Shown here in pieces: positions 20,851 to 33,211 of a DNA stretch of 64,000 bases. Source of the DNA: Candidatus Pseudomonas phytovorans (GTDB lineage: Bacteria > Pseudomonadota > Gammaproteobacteria > Pseudomonadales > Pseudomonadaceae); contig CP119325.1 in the NCBI GenBank assembly GCA_029202525.1, positions 2,392,001 to 2,456,000 on the forward strand, read 5' to 3'. A program made the translations under genes and the position numbers. The notes beneath the pieces are model-generated. The model saw only the letters and a program-made list of their open reading frames with translations, did no database searches and had not been told where the DNA came from. Numbering within the stretch: the first letter of the stretch is position 1; each line of letters starts with the position of its first letter.

Positions 20851-23800
20851 GTAACGATGCCGCGCTGAATATCGCCAAGCGTTTTGTCACGCTGCCGCTG
20901 GCCAAGCGCAAGCTGTATCTGCAGAAGATGTACGCCGAGAACATTTCTCCGGCCAACTTGCCGGTGCCTTGCACGCAATCGCTGTTCGACCGCGTGCCGG
21001 TGTCGTTCGCCCAACAGCGTCAATGGTTCCTCTGGCAGATGGACCCGCAGAGCACGGCCTACAACCTGCCGATCGCGCTGAGGCTGAAGGGAGACCTGGA
21101 TGTTGAAGCCCTGCGTAGCGCCTTCCAGGCCTTGATCGTGCGGCACCAGACGTTGCGTACCACATTCGCGCTCGACGACGAGCAGCTTGTGCAGGTCATT
21201 CACCCGCCGGAGTCGTTCGAACTCGAAGCACAAACTGTTGACCTTGAGCCTACCGCTGCAATTGACGCACAACTCAAGGCATGGGTCGAATCCGAGGCCG
21301 GGACACCCTTCGATCTGGAACGCCAGTGGCCGACGAGAGTCAGGTTGCTGCGCCTGCAAGCGCAGGATCATGTGCTGATCATCACGCTGCACCATATCGC
21401 TACCGACGGCTGGTCAATGCAGGTACTGGTCGACGAGCTTATCGAGCATTACGGCCGCACGTGCAGCGGCCAGACCGTGGCGCTGGCACCACTGCCCATC
21501 CAGTATGCCGACTACGCCATCTGGCAGCGGCACTGGATGGAGGCGGGCGAGCAGGAGCGCCAACTGGCGTACTGGCAGGCGCACCTGGGGGATGAACATC
21601 CGGTGCTGGAACTGCCCAGCGACCGGCCGCGTCCGGCAACCCAGCGCTTCGAAGGCGCGAGCCTTAAGTGCGAGCTCGACGCAGGGCTTGCCAGCGCGCT
21701 CAAGCAGCAGGCGCAACAGCAGGGCGTGACGCTTTTCACACTGCTGCTGGCCAGTTTCCAGACCCTGCTGCATCGCTACTCGGGTCAGGATGAAGTGCGT
21801 GTCGGCATTCCCATCGCCAACCGTAACCGGGTCGAAACCGAGCGCCTGATCGGCTTCTTCGTCAACACCCAGGTGCTCAAGGCCGAGTTCGATGACGCGC
21901 TGACATTCACAGGCCTGCTTGGCCAGATGCACCAGACCACCTTGGCCGCCCAGGCGCATCAGGACCTTCCCTTCGAGCAACTGGTAGAAGCGCTGCACCC
22001 GGAGCGCAGCCTCAGCCACAGCCCGCTGTTCCAGGTCATGTACAACCACCAGACGCAGGCCCGGGGAGAGGCCCGGCGCCTGCAGGGGTTGCAGGTCGAA
22101 GGCATCGACTGGGCGCGACAGACCGCGCAGTTTGACCTCACGCTGAACACTGTCGAGCATGAGCAAGGGATTGCGGTTGAGCTCAATTACGCAACCGCGT
22201 TGTTCGAAGCGTCATCGATCGATCGCATGGCTTCGCATTGGACCCACTTGTTGCAGGCTATCGTCGCGCAGCCAGGGCAGCTTGTCGCTGAGTTGCCGAT
22301 GCTTGGGTCGCAAGAGCATCACCAGATAGTGGAACAGTGGAACAGCACTGAAGCGTCTTACCCTGCCGATCAGGGCATGCATCAATTGATCGAGGCGCAA
22401 GCCCGCGCGACGCCACAGGCCCCAGCGGTGTTGTTCGGCGAGGAGGTATTGACCTACCGCCAACTGAACCAGCGCGCCAACCGGCTTGCCCACGCATTGC
22501 GCGAACAAGGGGTAGGCCCGGACGTGCTGGTTGGCATCGCGGTGGAGCGTTCGGTCGAGATGGTGGTAGGGCTGCTGGCCGTTCTCAAGGCCGGGGGCGC
22601 CTATGTGCCGTTCGATCCGGAGTATCCGGCCGAACGCCTGACCTACATGATGGAGGACAGCGGCATCCGTCTGCTGCTGACTCAGACTGCTCTGCGCGAC
22701 CAGCTGCCGATCGGCCCCGCCGTCGCCTGCATCGTGCTCGACGGGGCAGATGACTGGCTGGCTGCCTACAGCGACGCCGACCCTGACAACCTCAGCCAGC
22801 CCGCTGACCTGGCCTATGTCATCTACACCTCGGGCTCGACCGGCAGGCCCAAGGGCGCGGGCAACAGTCACCAGGCGCTGGTCAATCGGCTCTGGTGGAT
22901 GCAAAAGGCTTACGGCCTGGGTCCCGGCGACACCGTGTTGCAGAAGACTCCCTTCAGCTTTGACGTATCCGTGTGGGAATTCTTCTGGCCCTTGTTCACC
23001 GGAGCGCGGCTGGCGGTGGCCCGACCTGGCGATCACCGGGACCCCGAACGCCTGGTTGAAACGATCAGGCAGCACAAGGTCACGACCTTGCATTTCGTTC
23101 CGTCCATGCTTCAGGCCTTCATGACCAGCGAGCACGTGGAACTGTGCGAAACCCTCGAGCGCGTGGTGTGCAGTGGCGAGGCATTGCCTGCGGACCTCTC
23201 GGAGCAGGTATTGGCCAGGCTCCCACAAGCCGGGCTTTTCAACCTTTACGGCCCGACGGAAGCGGCAATCGACGTCACTCACTGGACCTGCCAGGCGCAA
23301 GCCAATGGCAGCGTGCCGATCGGTACACCGATCGACAACCTGAAAACGCATATCCTCAGCAGCGCCTTGCTGCCGGTGCCGCAAGGTGTGGCGGGCGAGC
23401 TGTACCTGGGTGGCGTGGGCCTGGCGCGTGGATATCATCAGCGCCCGGCGCTTACGGCCGAGCGCTTCGTGCCAGACCCGCACGATCGCAGCAAGCAGGG
23501 TGGTGCACGGTTGTACCGCACCGGCGACCTGGCGCGGTACCGCGCGGGCGGAGTGATCGAATACGCTGGCCGCCTTGACCATCAGGTGAAGATACGCGGC
23601 CTGCGCATCGAGCTTGGCGAGATCGAGTCCAGGCTCCTTGAGCACGACAGGGTGCGCGAGGCCGTGGTGATCGATATCGATGGACCAGGTGCCAAGCAGT
23701 TGGCTGCCTACCTGGTGGTCGATGTGCAGGATGGCGAGCTGGAAGAGCTCCTGCGCCGGCACCTCATGGCCACGTTGCCGGACTACATGGTGCCCACCCA

Positions 23801-26800
23801 CCTGCTGTTCGTCGATGCCCTGCCACTGACCCCGAACGGCAAGCTGGATCGCAAGGCACTGCCACGCCCTGACGCACGTCAGCGGCAGAAAAACCATGTG
23901 GCGCCACGCAACGCGCTCGAGCAGCGGATCGCAGCGATCTGGGCCGACGTGCTCAAGCTTGAGCGGGTAGGCGTTACCGATAACTTCTTCGAGCTGGGCG
24001 GCGACTCGATCATCTCGATCCAGGTTGTCAGCAGAGCACGACGCGAGGGCATGACCTTCACTCCCAAGCAGTTGTTCCAGCTTCAGACAGTCGAAGGGCT
24101 GGCGGCAGTGATCGCCAATGGCCAGACCCAGGCGATGCAGATCGACCAGGGCGCCGTACAGGGGCAGATGCAGCTGCTGCCGATCCACCAGGCATTCTTC
24201 GATGATGCCATCGCCGAGCGTCACCACTGGAACCAGGCCATTTTGCTCAAGCCCGGGCAAACCCTGGCCAGCGACGTGCTCGACCGCGCTCTGCAAGCGT
24301 TGCTGGCCCATCATGATGGGTTGCGCGTGAGCTTCGTGCAGCAAGACGGCGGTTGGTTCGCCCGCTACCGGGAGATTGGCGAGCCGGCCCAGGCTGCTTG
24401 CCTGTGGCACGCGCAACTTCAGCAGCAATCCGAATTGCAGGCGCTGTGCGAAGAGGCCCAACGTAGCCTCGATCTGCAGCAAGGGCCACTGTTACGCGCC
24501 GTCCTGGCAGACCTGCCCGACGGTAGCCAACGGCTGTTGCTGGTCATCCACCACCTGGCTGTGGATGGCGTTTCGTGGCGGATTCTGCTCGAAGACCTAC
24601 AGGCCGCTTACCGTCAGGCAGCGCTCGGTCAGGCAATTGCCCTGCCGGCCAAGACCAGTTCCGTCAAGGCATGGGCCGAGGCGCTGCAGGGCTATGCCAA
24701 CAGCGAGGTACTGCGCAATGAGCTGCCTTATTGGCAGGCAGTGTCAGCACATGTCGATGCCGCGCTCCCTTGTGACAACGCTGGTGGCTCACTGCAAGCC
24801 AGGCATGCAGCTGTCGCCCGCACACAGCTGGATCAGCACTACACCCGTCAGCTCCTGCAGCAGGCCCCAGGGGCCTATCGCACTCAGGTCAACGACTTGT
24901 TGTTGACTGCCTTGGCCCGGGTGATTGCCCGCTGGACAAAGCAGGATGATGTGCTCGTGCAACTTGAAGGGCATGGTCGTGAGGAACTGAGCGATACCGT
25001 CGACCTCAGCCGTACCGTGGGATGGTTCACCAGCCTGTTTCCGGTCAGGCTCAGCACCACCGATGCGATGGGCACATCGATCAAGACCATCAAGGAACAG
25101 CTACGTGCTGTTCCCAATAAAGGGCTTGGCTTCGGCGCACTGCGCTACATGGGCGATCAGGAGGCCCGCCAGGCGCTGGCGGAAATGGCATCGCCAAGGA
25201 TCACCTTCAACTACCTCGGGCAGTTCGATGCCAGCTTCGACGAGCCTGCTGGCGAGTTGAGCGAGGCAGCCTTCCTGGTACCGGCCGCCGAGCACAGTGG
25301 TGCCAGCCGCGGCGAAACGGCGCCACTGGGCAACTGGTTGTCGATTGACGGGCAGGTATTCAAAGGCGAACTGAGCCTGAACTGGACCTTCAGCCAGGCC
25401 ATGTTCGAGGTCGCGACGATTGAACAGCTGGCAGCCGAGTACGCTCAAGAATTGCAGGATCTGGTCGATCACTGCGTGGCCGACGGTGCATTTGGCCGCA
25501 CGCCTTCCGATTTTCCTCTGTGCAACCTGACCCAGGAGCAACTTGACGCGTTGCCTGTGCCTGTCTGCGGCATTGAGGACATCTATCCTCTGTCGCCGAT
25601 GCAGCAGGGCATGCTGTTCCACAGCGCCTATGAGCAGACCGGGGATTACATCAACCAGATGTGCGTGGACGTGCAGGGCCTGGACGTTGCACGCTTCAGT
25701 CAGGCCTGGCAAGCGATGGCGGCGCGGCACGATGTGCTGCGTGCCAGCTTCGTTACCCTGTTTGAACAGCCCTTGCAGATCATCCGCCAGCAGGTGCATG
25801 TACCTTGCGTCGAACTGGACTGGTCGGGGCACGAAGACCTCCAACGGGCGCTGGCTGTGCTGACGGAGGAAGACCGGCACAAAGGCTTTGACCTGCAAGG
25901 TGACCCGTTGCTCAGGATCACCGCGGTCCGTACCGGCCCCGACAGCCATCACCTGATCTATACCAGCCACCATATCCTCATGGATGGCTGGAGCAACTCA
26001 CAGTTGCTCGGCGAGGTGCTGCAGCACTACGCAGGGCAACCGGACGAGCGCAAGGCAGGGCGCTACCGTGACTACATTGAGTGGCTGCAGGCCCAGAGCA
26101 AGGACCGCAGCGCGGCCTTCTGGCAGGAGCAGTTACAGGATCTGCAGGAGCCGACACACCTGGCGCAGGTGTTCCGACAAGGCAGGGCGGTTACAGACAG
26201 CGGCTATGCCGATCATTATCAGGTGCTGGACTGGCAGCCGTCGCTCAGTGAGTTCGCCCGCGAGCGCCGGGTTACTGTCAACACGCTGGTGCAAGCGGCC
26301 TGGCTGTTGCTACTGCAACGTCATACCGGCCAGGAATGCGTCGCTGTCGGCGCCACGGTCGCTGGCCGACCGGCGGAAGTGGCCGGCTCGGAGCATCAGC
26401 TGGGGCTGTTCATCAACACCTTGCCGGTGATCAACCGGCTGCAGCCGACGATGACTGTTGAGCAATGGGTCACCGAGCTGCAGGGCCGGAACCTGGCCTT
26501 GCGCGAGTACGAGCACACCGCGCTGTATGACGTTCAGCGTTTGGCGGGGGTGGCTGCGGACGGGTTGTTCGATACCTTGCTGGTGTTCGAAAACTACCCT
26601 GTCTCCGAGGCGCTGCGCGAAGGCGCTCCCGCAGGCTTGACGTTCATCGACACGCACATTCATGAGCAGACCAACTACCCGTTGACCTTGGCCATCGGCC
26701 TGGGTGCGAAGTTGTCCGTTCACTACAGCTATGACCGTTCGCGCTTCAGCGACCGGGACATCGAGCACATCGCCGGGCACTTCGCCAACCTGCTGCATGC

Positions 26801-29800
26801 CATCATCCAGAGCCCGCAGCGCCTCATCGCCGAGCTGCCGATGTTGGGCACGGATGAATACCGTCGCATCGTGGAGGCGTGGAACGACACGTCGGTCAGC
26901 TATCCGGGCTCGCGCTGCGTGCATCAGTTGTTCGAAGCTCAGGCGCTGCAACAACCCGATGCTATCGCACTGGTATTCGCGGGGCAGCAGCTCACCTACG
27001 GGCAGCTCAATGCCCGCGCCAACGGCTTGGCGCACAGCTTGCGCGAGCGTGGCGTGGGGCCGGACGTACTGGTCGGCATAGCCTTGGAGCGCTCGGTGGA
27101 CATGGTCGTGGGCTTGCTGGCGATCCTGAAAGCAGGAGGGGCATATGTGCCCCTCGACCCTGAGTATCCGCAGGACCGCCTGGCGTACATGATCGAAGAC
27201 AGTCGTATCCGGCTGTTGTTGACCCATCGGGATGTTCAACTGCCTGCCTGCGCGCACATCCAGATCATGATGCTCGACGAATTGCACGATTGCCTGCCAC
27301 GCGAGGCTGGCAACCTGGCGTTTGCAGGGTACCCCGGCAACCTTGCCTATGTGATCTACACCTCGGGCTCGACGGGCAAGCCCAAAGGTGCGGCCAATAC
27401 CCATGAAGCGCTGCTGAACAGGCTGTTCTGGATGCAGGACGCCTACGTGCTGGGCACCGATGACAAGGTCCTGCAGAAAACCCCTTTCAGCTTCGATGTG
27501 TCGGTCTGGGAGTTCTTCTGGCCTTTGATGACGGGGGCCCGCCTGGTGCTTGCCCAACCGGGCGAGCATCGCGACCCGGCGCTTCTCATGCGTCTGATCG
27601 AGGCCGAAGCCATCACCACGTTGCACTTCGTGCCGTCGATGCTGCAGGCTTTCATCAGTGGCGACAGCCCGCAGGCAGCCTGTACGTCGCTACGGCAAGT
27701 GATGTGCTCCGGCGAGGCACTGCCGCTGGAGCTGCAACGCAGCGCGATGGCATTGCTGCCTGGTACCCAGTTCTACAACCTGTACGGGCCTACCGAAGCG
27801 GCCATCGATGTTACCCATTGGCACTGTGTGGACGAACAGAGCCACACCGTTCCGATCGGCCGACCGATCGCCAACCTGCGCACCTATATTCTCGATGATG
27901 AGCTCAATCCGGTGCCGCCGCCCGTCACGGGCGAGCTGTATCTGGGCGGTATCGGCCTGGCCCGCGGTTACCATGAACGCGCGATGCTGACGGCAGAGCG
28001 CTTCTGTGTCAGCCCCTTCGGGGACGGCGAGCGTCTGTATCGCACAGGTGACCTGGCACGTCAGCGTGAAGACGGGGTGATCGAATACGCTGGGCGGATC
28101 GACCACCAGGTGAAAATCCGCGGCCTGCGTATCGAGCTTGGCGAGATCGAAGCGAGCCTGCTGGAGCATCCGGCCGTGCAGGAGGCTGCGGTCCTGGCCA
28201 TCGATCTTGCGACTGGCAAGCAACTGGTGGCATTTGTCGTCATCGATCAGGCAGAGCAACTGAACGATGTGAAGGCCGTTCTGGCCCGACGGCTGCCGGA
28301 TTACATGGTGCCTTACCACTACGTCCTGCTCGACAGCATGCCGCTGTCACCCAACGGCAAGCTGGACCGCAAGCGCTTGCCGATGCCCCAGCTCAAGGCC
28401 ACCGTGCAGCAGTACATTGCCCCTCGCAACGAAGTCGAAGGCGCTTTGGCGCTGATCTGGCAAGACGTGTTGCAGCGGGAGCAGGTAGGTATCCACGACA
28501 ACTTCTTCGAGCTTGGTGGCGACTCGATCGTGTCCATCCGGATCGCCAGCAGGGCGCGGCTTGCAGGTTACGACGTTTCTCCGAAACGGGTATTCGAGCA
28601 CCAGACCATCGCTCAGTTGGCCCAGACGCTGGCGTGTCAGGCGCCTGCATCCGAAGCGCCGGCCGTGGCACGTATCGTCGTCAGTGACGAGCAGCGGGCC
28701 TTGTTACCCCTGTCCGCCGACGCCATCGAAGATGCCTACCCGCTCTCGCCGATGCAGCAAGGCATGCTGTTCCATTCCATCGAGGAGAAGGGTGAAGGGC
28801 TGTACATCCATCAGGTCAGCTTGCCGGTGACCGGCCTGAAGACGGCACCTTTCATCCAGGCCTGGGCCGCAGTGACCGCTCGTCACGAAGTGCTGCGCAC
28901 CAGCTTCCACTGGGCCGGCCTGGCCGAACCGCTGCAGGTGGTGCATGCCCATGCACAGATGCCGGTACGGGAAATCGATCTGCAGGGCAACGAGGCGCCT
29001 GAAGCCACCCTGCAGGCGCTTGCCCATGAAGAGTGGCTGAACGGTTTCGACCTGACCCAGGCCCCGTTGCACCGGATGTTGCTGGTGAAGCTGGACCCGA
29101 ATACGTATCACATGATCTGGACCAGTCACCACATCCTGATGGACGGCTGGAGCACATCGCGGCTGTTTGCCGAGGTCATGCAGCACTACGCCGGCAAACC
29201 GGTGGCCGGCGAGGTAGGTCGCTATGGCGATTTCATTGCATGGCTGCAAGCCCAGGACAAAGGCCAGCAGGAGGCGTTCTGGCGTGAAAGCCTGGCAGGT
29301 GTCGAACCTACCTTGCTGGTCCAGGCGATTCACCCGCGGCACAGCGCCACTGAAACCGGGCACAACGCCCTTTATTCGCGCTGGGATAAAGCCTGGACGA
29401 CGCGCCTGCAGGATTACTGCCGCAGCTTGAGGATCACGCCTAACACCTTGATCCAGGGTGCCTGGCTGCTGTTGCTGCAACGCTATACGGCCAAGCCCGC
29501 CGTCACCTTCGGTGCGACCGTCGCCGGTCGGCCGGAGTCGCTGCCTGGCGCCGACAGCACTTTGGGGTTGTTCATCAACACGCTGCCGGTATCGCAGACA
29601 ATCGATCCGACTGCCTGCCTGGAAGACTGGCTCCGTGACCTGCAGGCCTACAACCTGGAGCTGCGCAACTGGTCGCATACCCCACTGAACGATGTGCAGC
29701 GGTGGTCAGGTACCCCAGGGCAAGCGCTGTTCGATAGCATCATCGTGTTCGAGAACTACCCTATCGACGAGAGCATGCGCGAGTCGTCCGACAGTGAAGT

Positions 29801-32800
29801 AGGCTTTGGCGAATCCAGTGGCGTGGGCGTCACCAACGTTCCCATGGACCTGGCCGTACACCTTAACGACACCTTGTCGATCGAGTATTTGTACCTGCGC
29901 AACAGTTTCAGTGAAGCGTCGGTACAAGGCATTCGCCAGAGTATGGAAGCCACGCTCGATGCCATGCTGAGCCAGCCTCAGGCGCGACTCGGCAATCTCC
30001 AGTGTCTGCCGCCTGCACAGCTGGAGCAGGCGGTGCAATGGGGCGCCGAGCCTGCGACAGGCTACGATGTGCAGACATTGGTTCAGTCGATAACAGCGCA
30101 AGCGCTGCGCCAACCTGATGCCATCGCGCTGGTATGCGCCGGGCAAAACCTCACCTACGCCGAGCTGGAGCGGCAGGCCGAGCAGCTCTGCACAGTGCTG
30201 CGCCTAAAGGGTGCCGCGCCCGAAGTGATCGTCGGCGTGGCCCTGGAGCGTTCGCTGGAGCTGGTGGTGACATTGCTGGCGATCATGAAGACGGGTGCCG
30301 CCTATGTACCGCTGGATCTCGAATACCCCGCTGATCGTCTGGCATGGATGATCGAGGATTCGGGCATGCAGCTGCTGGTGACACGCCACTCGCTGCTGCA
30401 GCGCCTGCCCTCACTGGAGCGCGTGCAAGTCATCGATCCTGGTGTCGACCAGCACGCCCCGCAGCTTGTGCTGCCCCCTGTGGCAATCGAAGATGGCAAC
30501 CTGGCCTACCTGATCTATACCTCAGGCTCGACCGGCAAGCCCAAAGGGGTAGCCGTCGCCCAGGGGCCATTGAGCCGGCATTGCCAGGCTATCGTGGCAC
30601 GATATGAAATGGGGCCCTCGACCCGAGAGCTGCATTTCATGTCGTTCGCCTTCGACGGTGCCCAGGAGCGCTGGCTGAGCACACTGCTCAGCGGTGGCAC
30701 GTTGGTTATCCGCGACGGTGATTTGTGGACCGTGGAACAGACCCTGGAGGCCTTGTGGCGCGAGCGCATCACCATCGCCTGTTTCCCGCCGGCCTACCTG
30801 AAGCAGTTGGCAGAGTCGGTGCAGGAGAGCGGCCAACAGCCGCCACCGGTGCTGATCTACTGCTTTGGTGGCGATGCGGTGCCCGAACAAACGTTCGAGC
30901 AGGTCAGGACTGCGCTCAAGCCTTCGTGGCTGACCAATGGCTATGGCCCGACCGAAACGGTGGTGACGCCGCTTCTGTGGAAGGTGCCTGGCGACGGCCA
31001 TTGCGCGGCTGCCTATGCGCCAATCGGTCATGCTGTAGGTCAGCGCTCTCTGCGCGTACTCGATGACGAGCTCAACCCGCTGCCTGCAGGGTTCGCGGGC
31101 GAGTTGCTGATCGGCGGCGACGGTGTGGCCCGTGGCTATCACGGCCGCCCAGCCCTGACTGCGGAGCGTTTCGTGCCTGACCCACTGGGCAACCACGGCG
31201 CGCGTGTCTACCGCAGTGGCGACCTGGTACGCCGACGGGATGATGGCACGGTCGACTATGTTGGCCGTATCGACAACCAGGTCAAGATCAGGGGGTTCCG
31301 GATCGAGCTGGGTGAAGTCGAAGCGGTGTTGCGCACCCAGGATGGGGTGCGGGACGCTGTGGTGGTGGTACACGAGTCGCCGGTGGGCAAGCAACTGATC
31401 GGGTATGTGGTAGGTGCAGACGCAAGCCAGGGGAAAGCGTTGAAAGCCGCATTGGCTGCGCAATTGCCGGAATACATGGTGCCGTCGCAGGTTCTCGTGT
31501 TGGCTGCATTCCCGGTTACGCCGAACGGCAAGCTCGACCGCAAACGCCTGCCAGAACCGGTGTTCGAGTCGGCAGGGCATGTTGCGCCTCGCAATGAACA
31601 GGAGCGGGTGCTGGCGCAGATCTGGGAGGAGGTGTTGCAGGTCGATACCATCGGCATCACGGACAACTTCTTCGAGCTCGGCGGCGACTCCATCCTCAGC
31701 CTGCAGGTCGTGTCCCGGGTGAGGAATCACCCGACCCTGGAGCTGGATTTGAAACTGCGTGATGTGCTGCGTTTCCAGACTATCGAGGCGATTCTCGGCA
31801 AGCAGGAGCAGGCCGGTCATGCGCCTGTGCAGGCCGCCGAGACGGGAGCGGTCGACGGCCTGTTCAATCTGCTGCCCATTCAGGAGTGGATGTTCGCCGA
31901 AGCGCTTCCGGACCCGGCGCACTTCAACCAGGCCCTGATGCTCAAGCCGCGCACCGCTCTGGACCTGGATGCGCTGGAGCAAGCGCTTGCCTGCATCGAA
32001 GCGCACCATGATGCCCTGCGGCTGCGCTTCGTCCAGGAAAACGGTCGCTGGCTGCAACGCTACCTGACGCCCGATGAAGCCAGGCAACCGCTGCTGCAGC
32101 GCGAACAGGCGTGTGACGAGCAGGTGCTGATGGCCCTGGCCAATCAGGCTCAACGCAGCTTGGGGCTTGTCAATGGACCTGTCTGGCGAGCGCTGCACGT
32201 ACAGCTTGCCGATGGGCAGGCGCGGCTGTTGCTGGTCATTCATCACCTGGTCATGGACGGTGTGTCATGGCGGGTACTGCTTGAAGACCTGCAGCAGGCT
32301 TACCAGGCCTGTGTCCAGGCCAACGCCCCGGTATTGCCGGCTCGCACCACGAGCTACCGGGCCTGGGCAGAGCGCCTGCGAACAGAGGCTGCATCGATTG
32401 CCGCGCAGCAGGGTGACTGGTGGCTTGCCCAGCTCGAACCGCTGTCGAACGCGTTCCCCTGCGACAACCCGCGCGGGCGCAACGAGGTCAGCGAGCAGGC
32501 GGCGGCCCATCTGTACCTGACGCGGGAAAAGACGGCGCAGTTGCTCAAGCAGGCGCCTGCCGCCTATCGCACCCAGGTAAACGACATTCTTCTGGCTGCG
32601 CTGGCACGTGTGCTATGCCGCTGGAGCGGCGAAGATGCCGCATTGATCCAGCTCGAAGGGCATGGCCGCGAAGACCTTTACGACGGTGTGGATCTGTCCC
32701 GGACAGTCGGCTGGTTCACCAGCATGTTCCCGGTATGCCTCGCGCCTGGAGATGCTGCGGCGGTCGGTGAGTCGATCCAGGCGACGCAACGACAGCTGGC

Positions 32801-33173
32801 GGCGGTACCTGACAAAGGTGTGGGCTACGGTGTGCTGCGTTACCTGGGCGAACCCTGGATGCGCGAGCGCCTGGCGGCTGCAGCTCAACCGCGCGTGACG
32901 TTCAACTATTTCGGTCAGTTCGACCAGAGCTTCGACGAACACGCCATGCTCGAGCCCGCGCCGGAAGGCTCGGGGGACTGCTACAGCCCCAGGGCGCGCC
33001 TGGCCAACTGGCTGGAAATCGTCGGCCAGGTCTACGATGGCTCGCTCTCATTGCGGTGCGTCTATAGCAAGCGCCGGTATCGGTCGCAGACCATCGATGC
33101 CTTGATGGAAAGCTACCGCGACGAACTTGAACTGCTGATCGACCACTGTCTCTGCGTGACTGGCGCTGCCTGA
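20847..33173 (+). CDS. Terminal pyoverdine NRPS, C-A(Ser)-T-E-C-A(Ser)-T-C-A(Orn type)-T-E, no thioesterase
   Basis: 4108 residues; the ATG at 20847 overlaps the previous TGA, with GAGGTG just upstream. Domains: C1 (HHIATDG at 182, L-L type), A1, T1 (GGDS, Ser1054), E1 (HHLAVDG at 1235), C2 (HHILMDG at 1708, D-L type), A2, T2 (GGDS, Ser2560), C3 (HHILMDG at 2761), A3 (TSGSTGKPKG at 3225), T3 (GGDS, Ser3615), E2 (HHLVMDG at 3799; EGHGRE present). Pockets: A1 D-V-W-H-V-S-L-I-D (Ser), A2 D-V-W-H-M-S-L-I-D (Ser), A3 D-G-E-C-C-G-G-V-T (the ornithine/hydroxyornithine-like type also seen in the first NRPS). The protein stops soon after E2: there is no GxSxG thioesterase, reductase or terminal C domain. 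T2 is joined to a C domain with the D-L type start (YPLSPMQQGM) although no E domain lies between them. Pyoverdines often end in cyclic hydroxyornithine, which would suit A3. Confidence 0.95.
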
Positions 33174-33196
33174 GGGCAAGCGCCAGGCAGTTTTTT
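33160..33196 (+). terminator. Stem-loop plus T6 between the terminal NRPS and the hydrolase
   Basis: CTGGCGCT (33160-33167) pairs with AGCGCCAG (33179-33186). An alternative pairing, CTGCC with GGCAG, ends directly at TTTTTT (33191-33196). It looks like a weak intrinsic terminator or attenuator spanning the NRPS stop. The hydrolase start is only 16 bases further on, so read-through would be needed for co-expression unless there is an internal promoter. Confidence 0.5.
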
Positions 33197-33211
33197 CCAA
33201 GGAATATCAAG

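Noticed and set aside
33000..33173. Possible thioesterase at the end of NRPS4
   Set aside because: Only E-domain sequence (LEIVGQVYDGSLSLR and a short tail) is present before the stop; no GxSxG motif.
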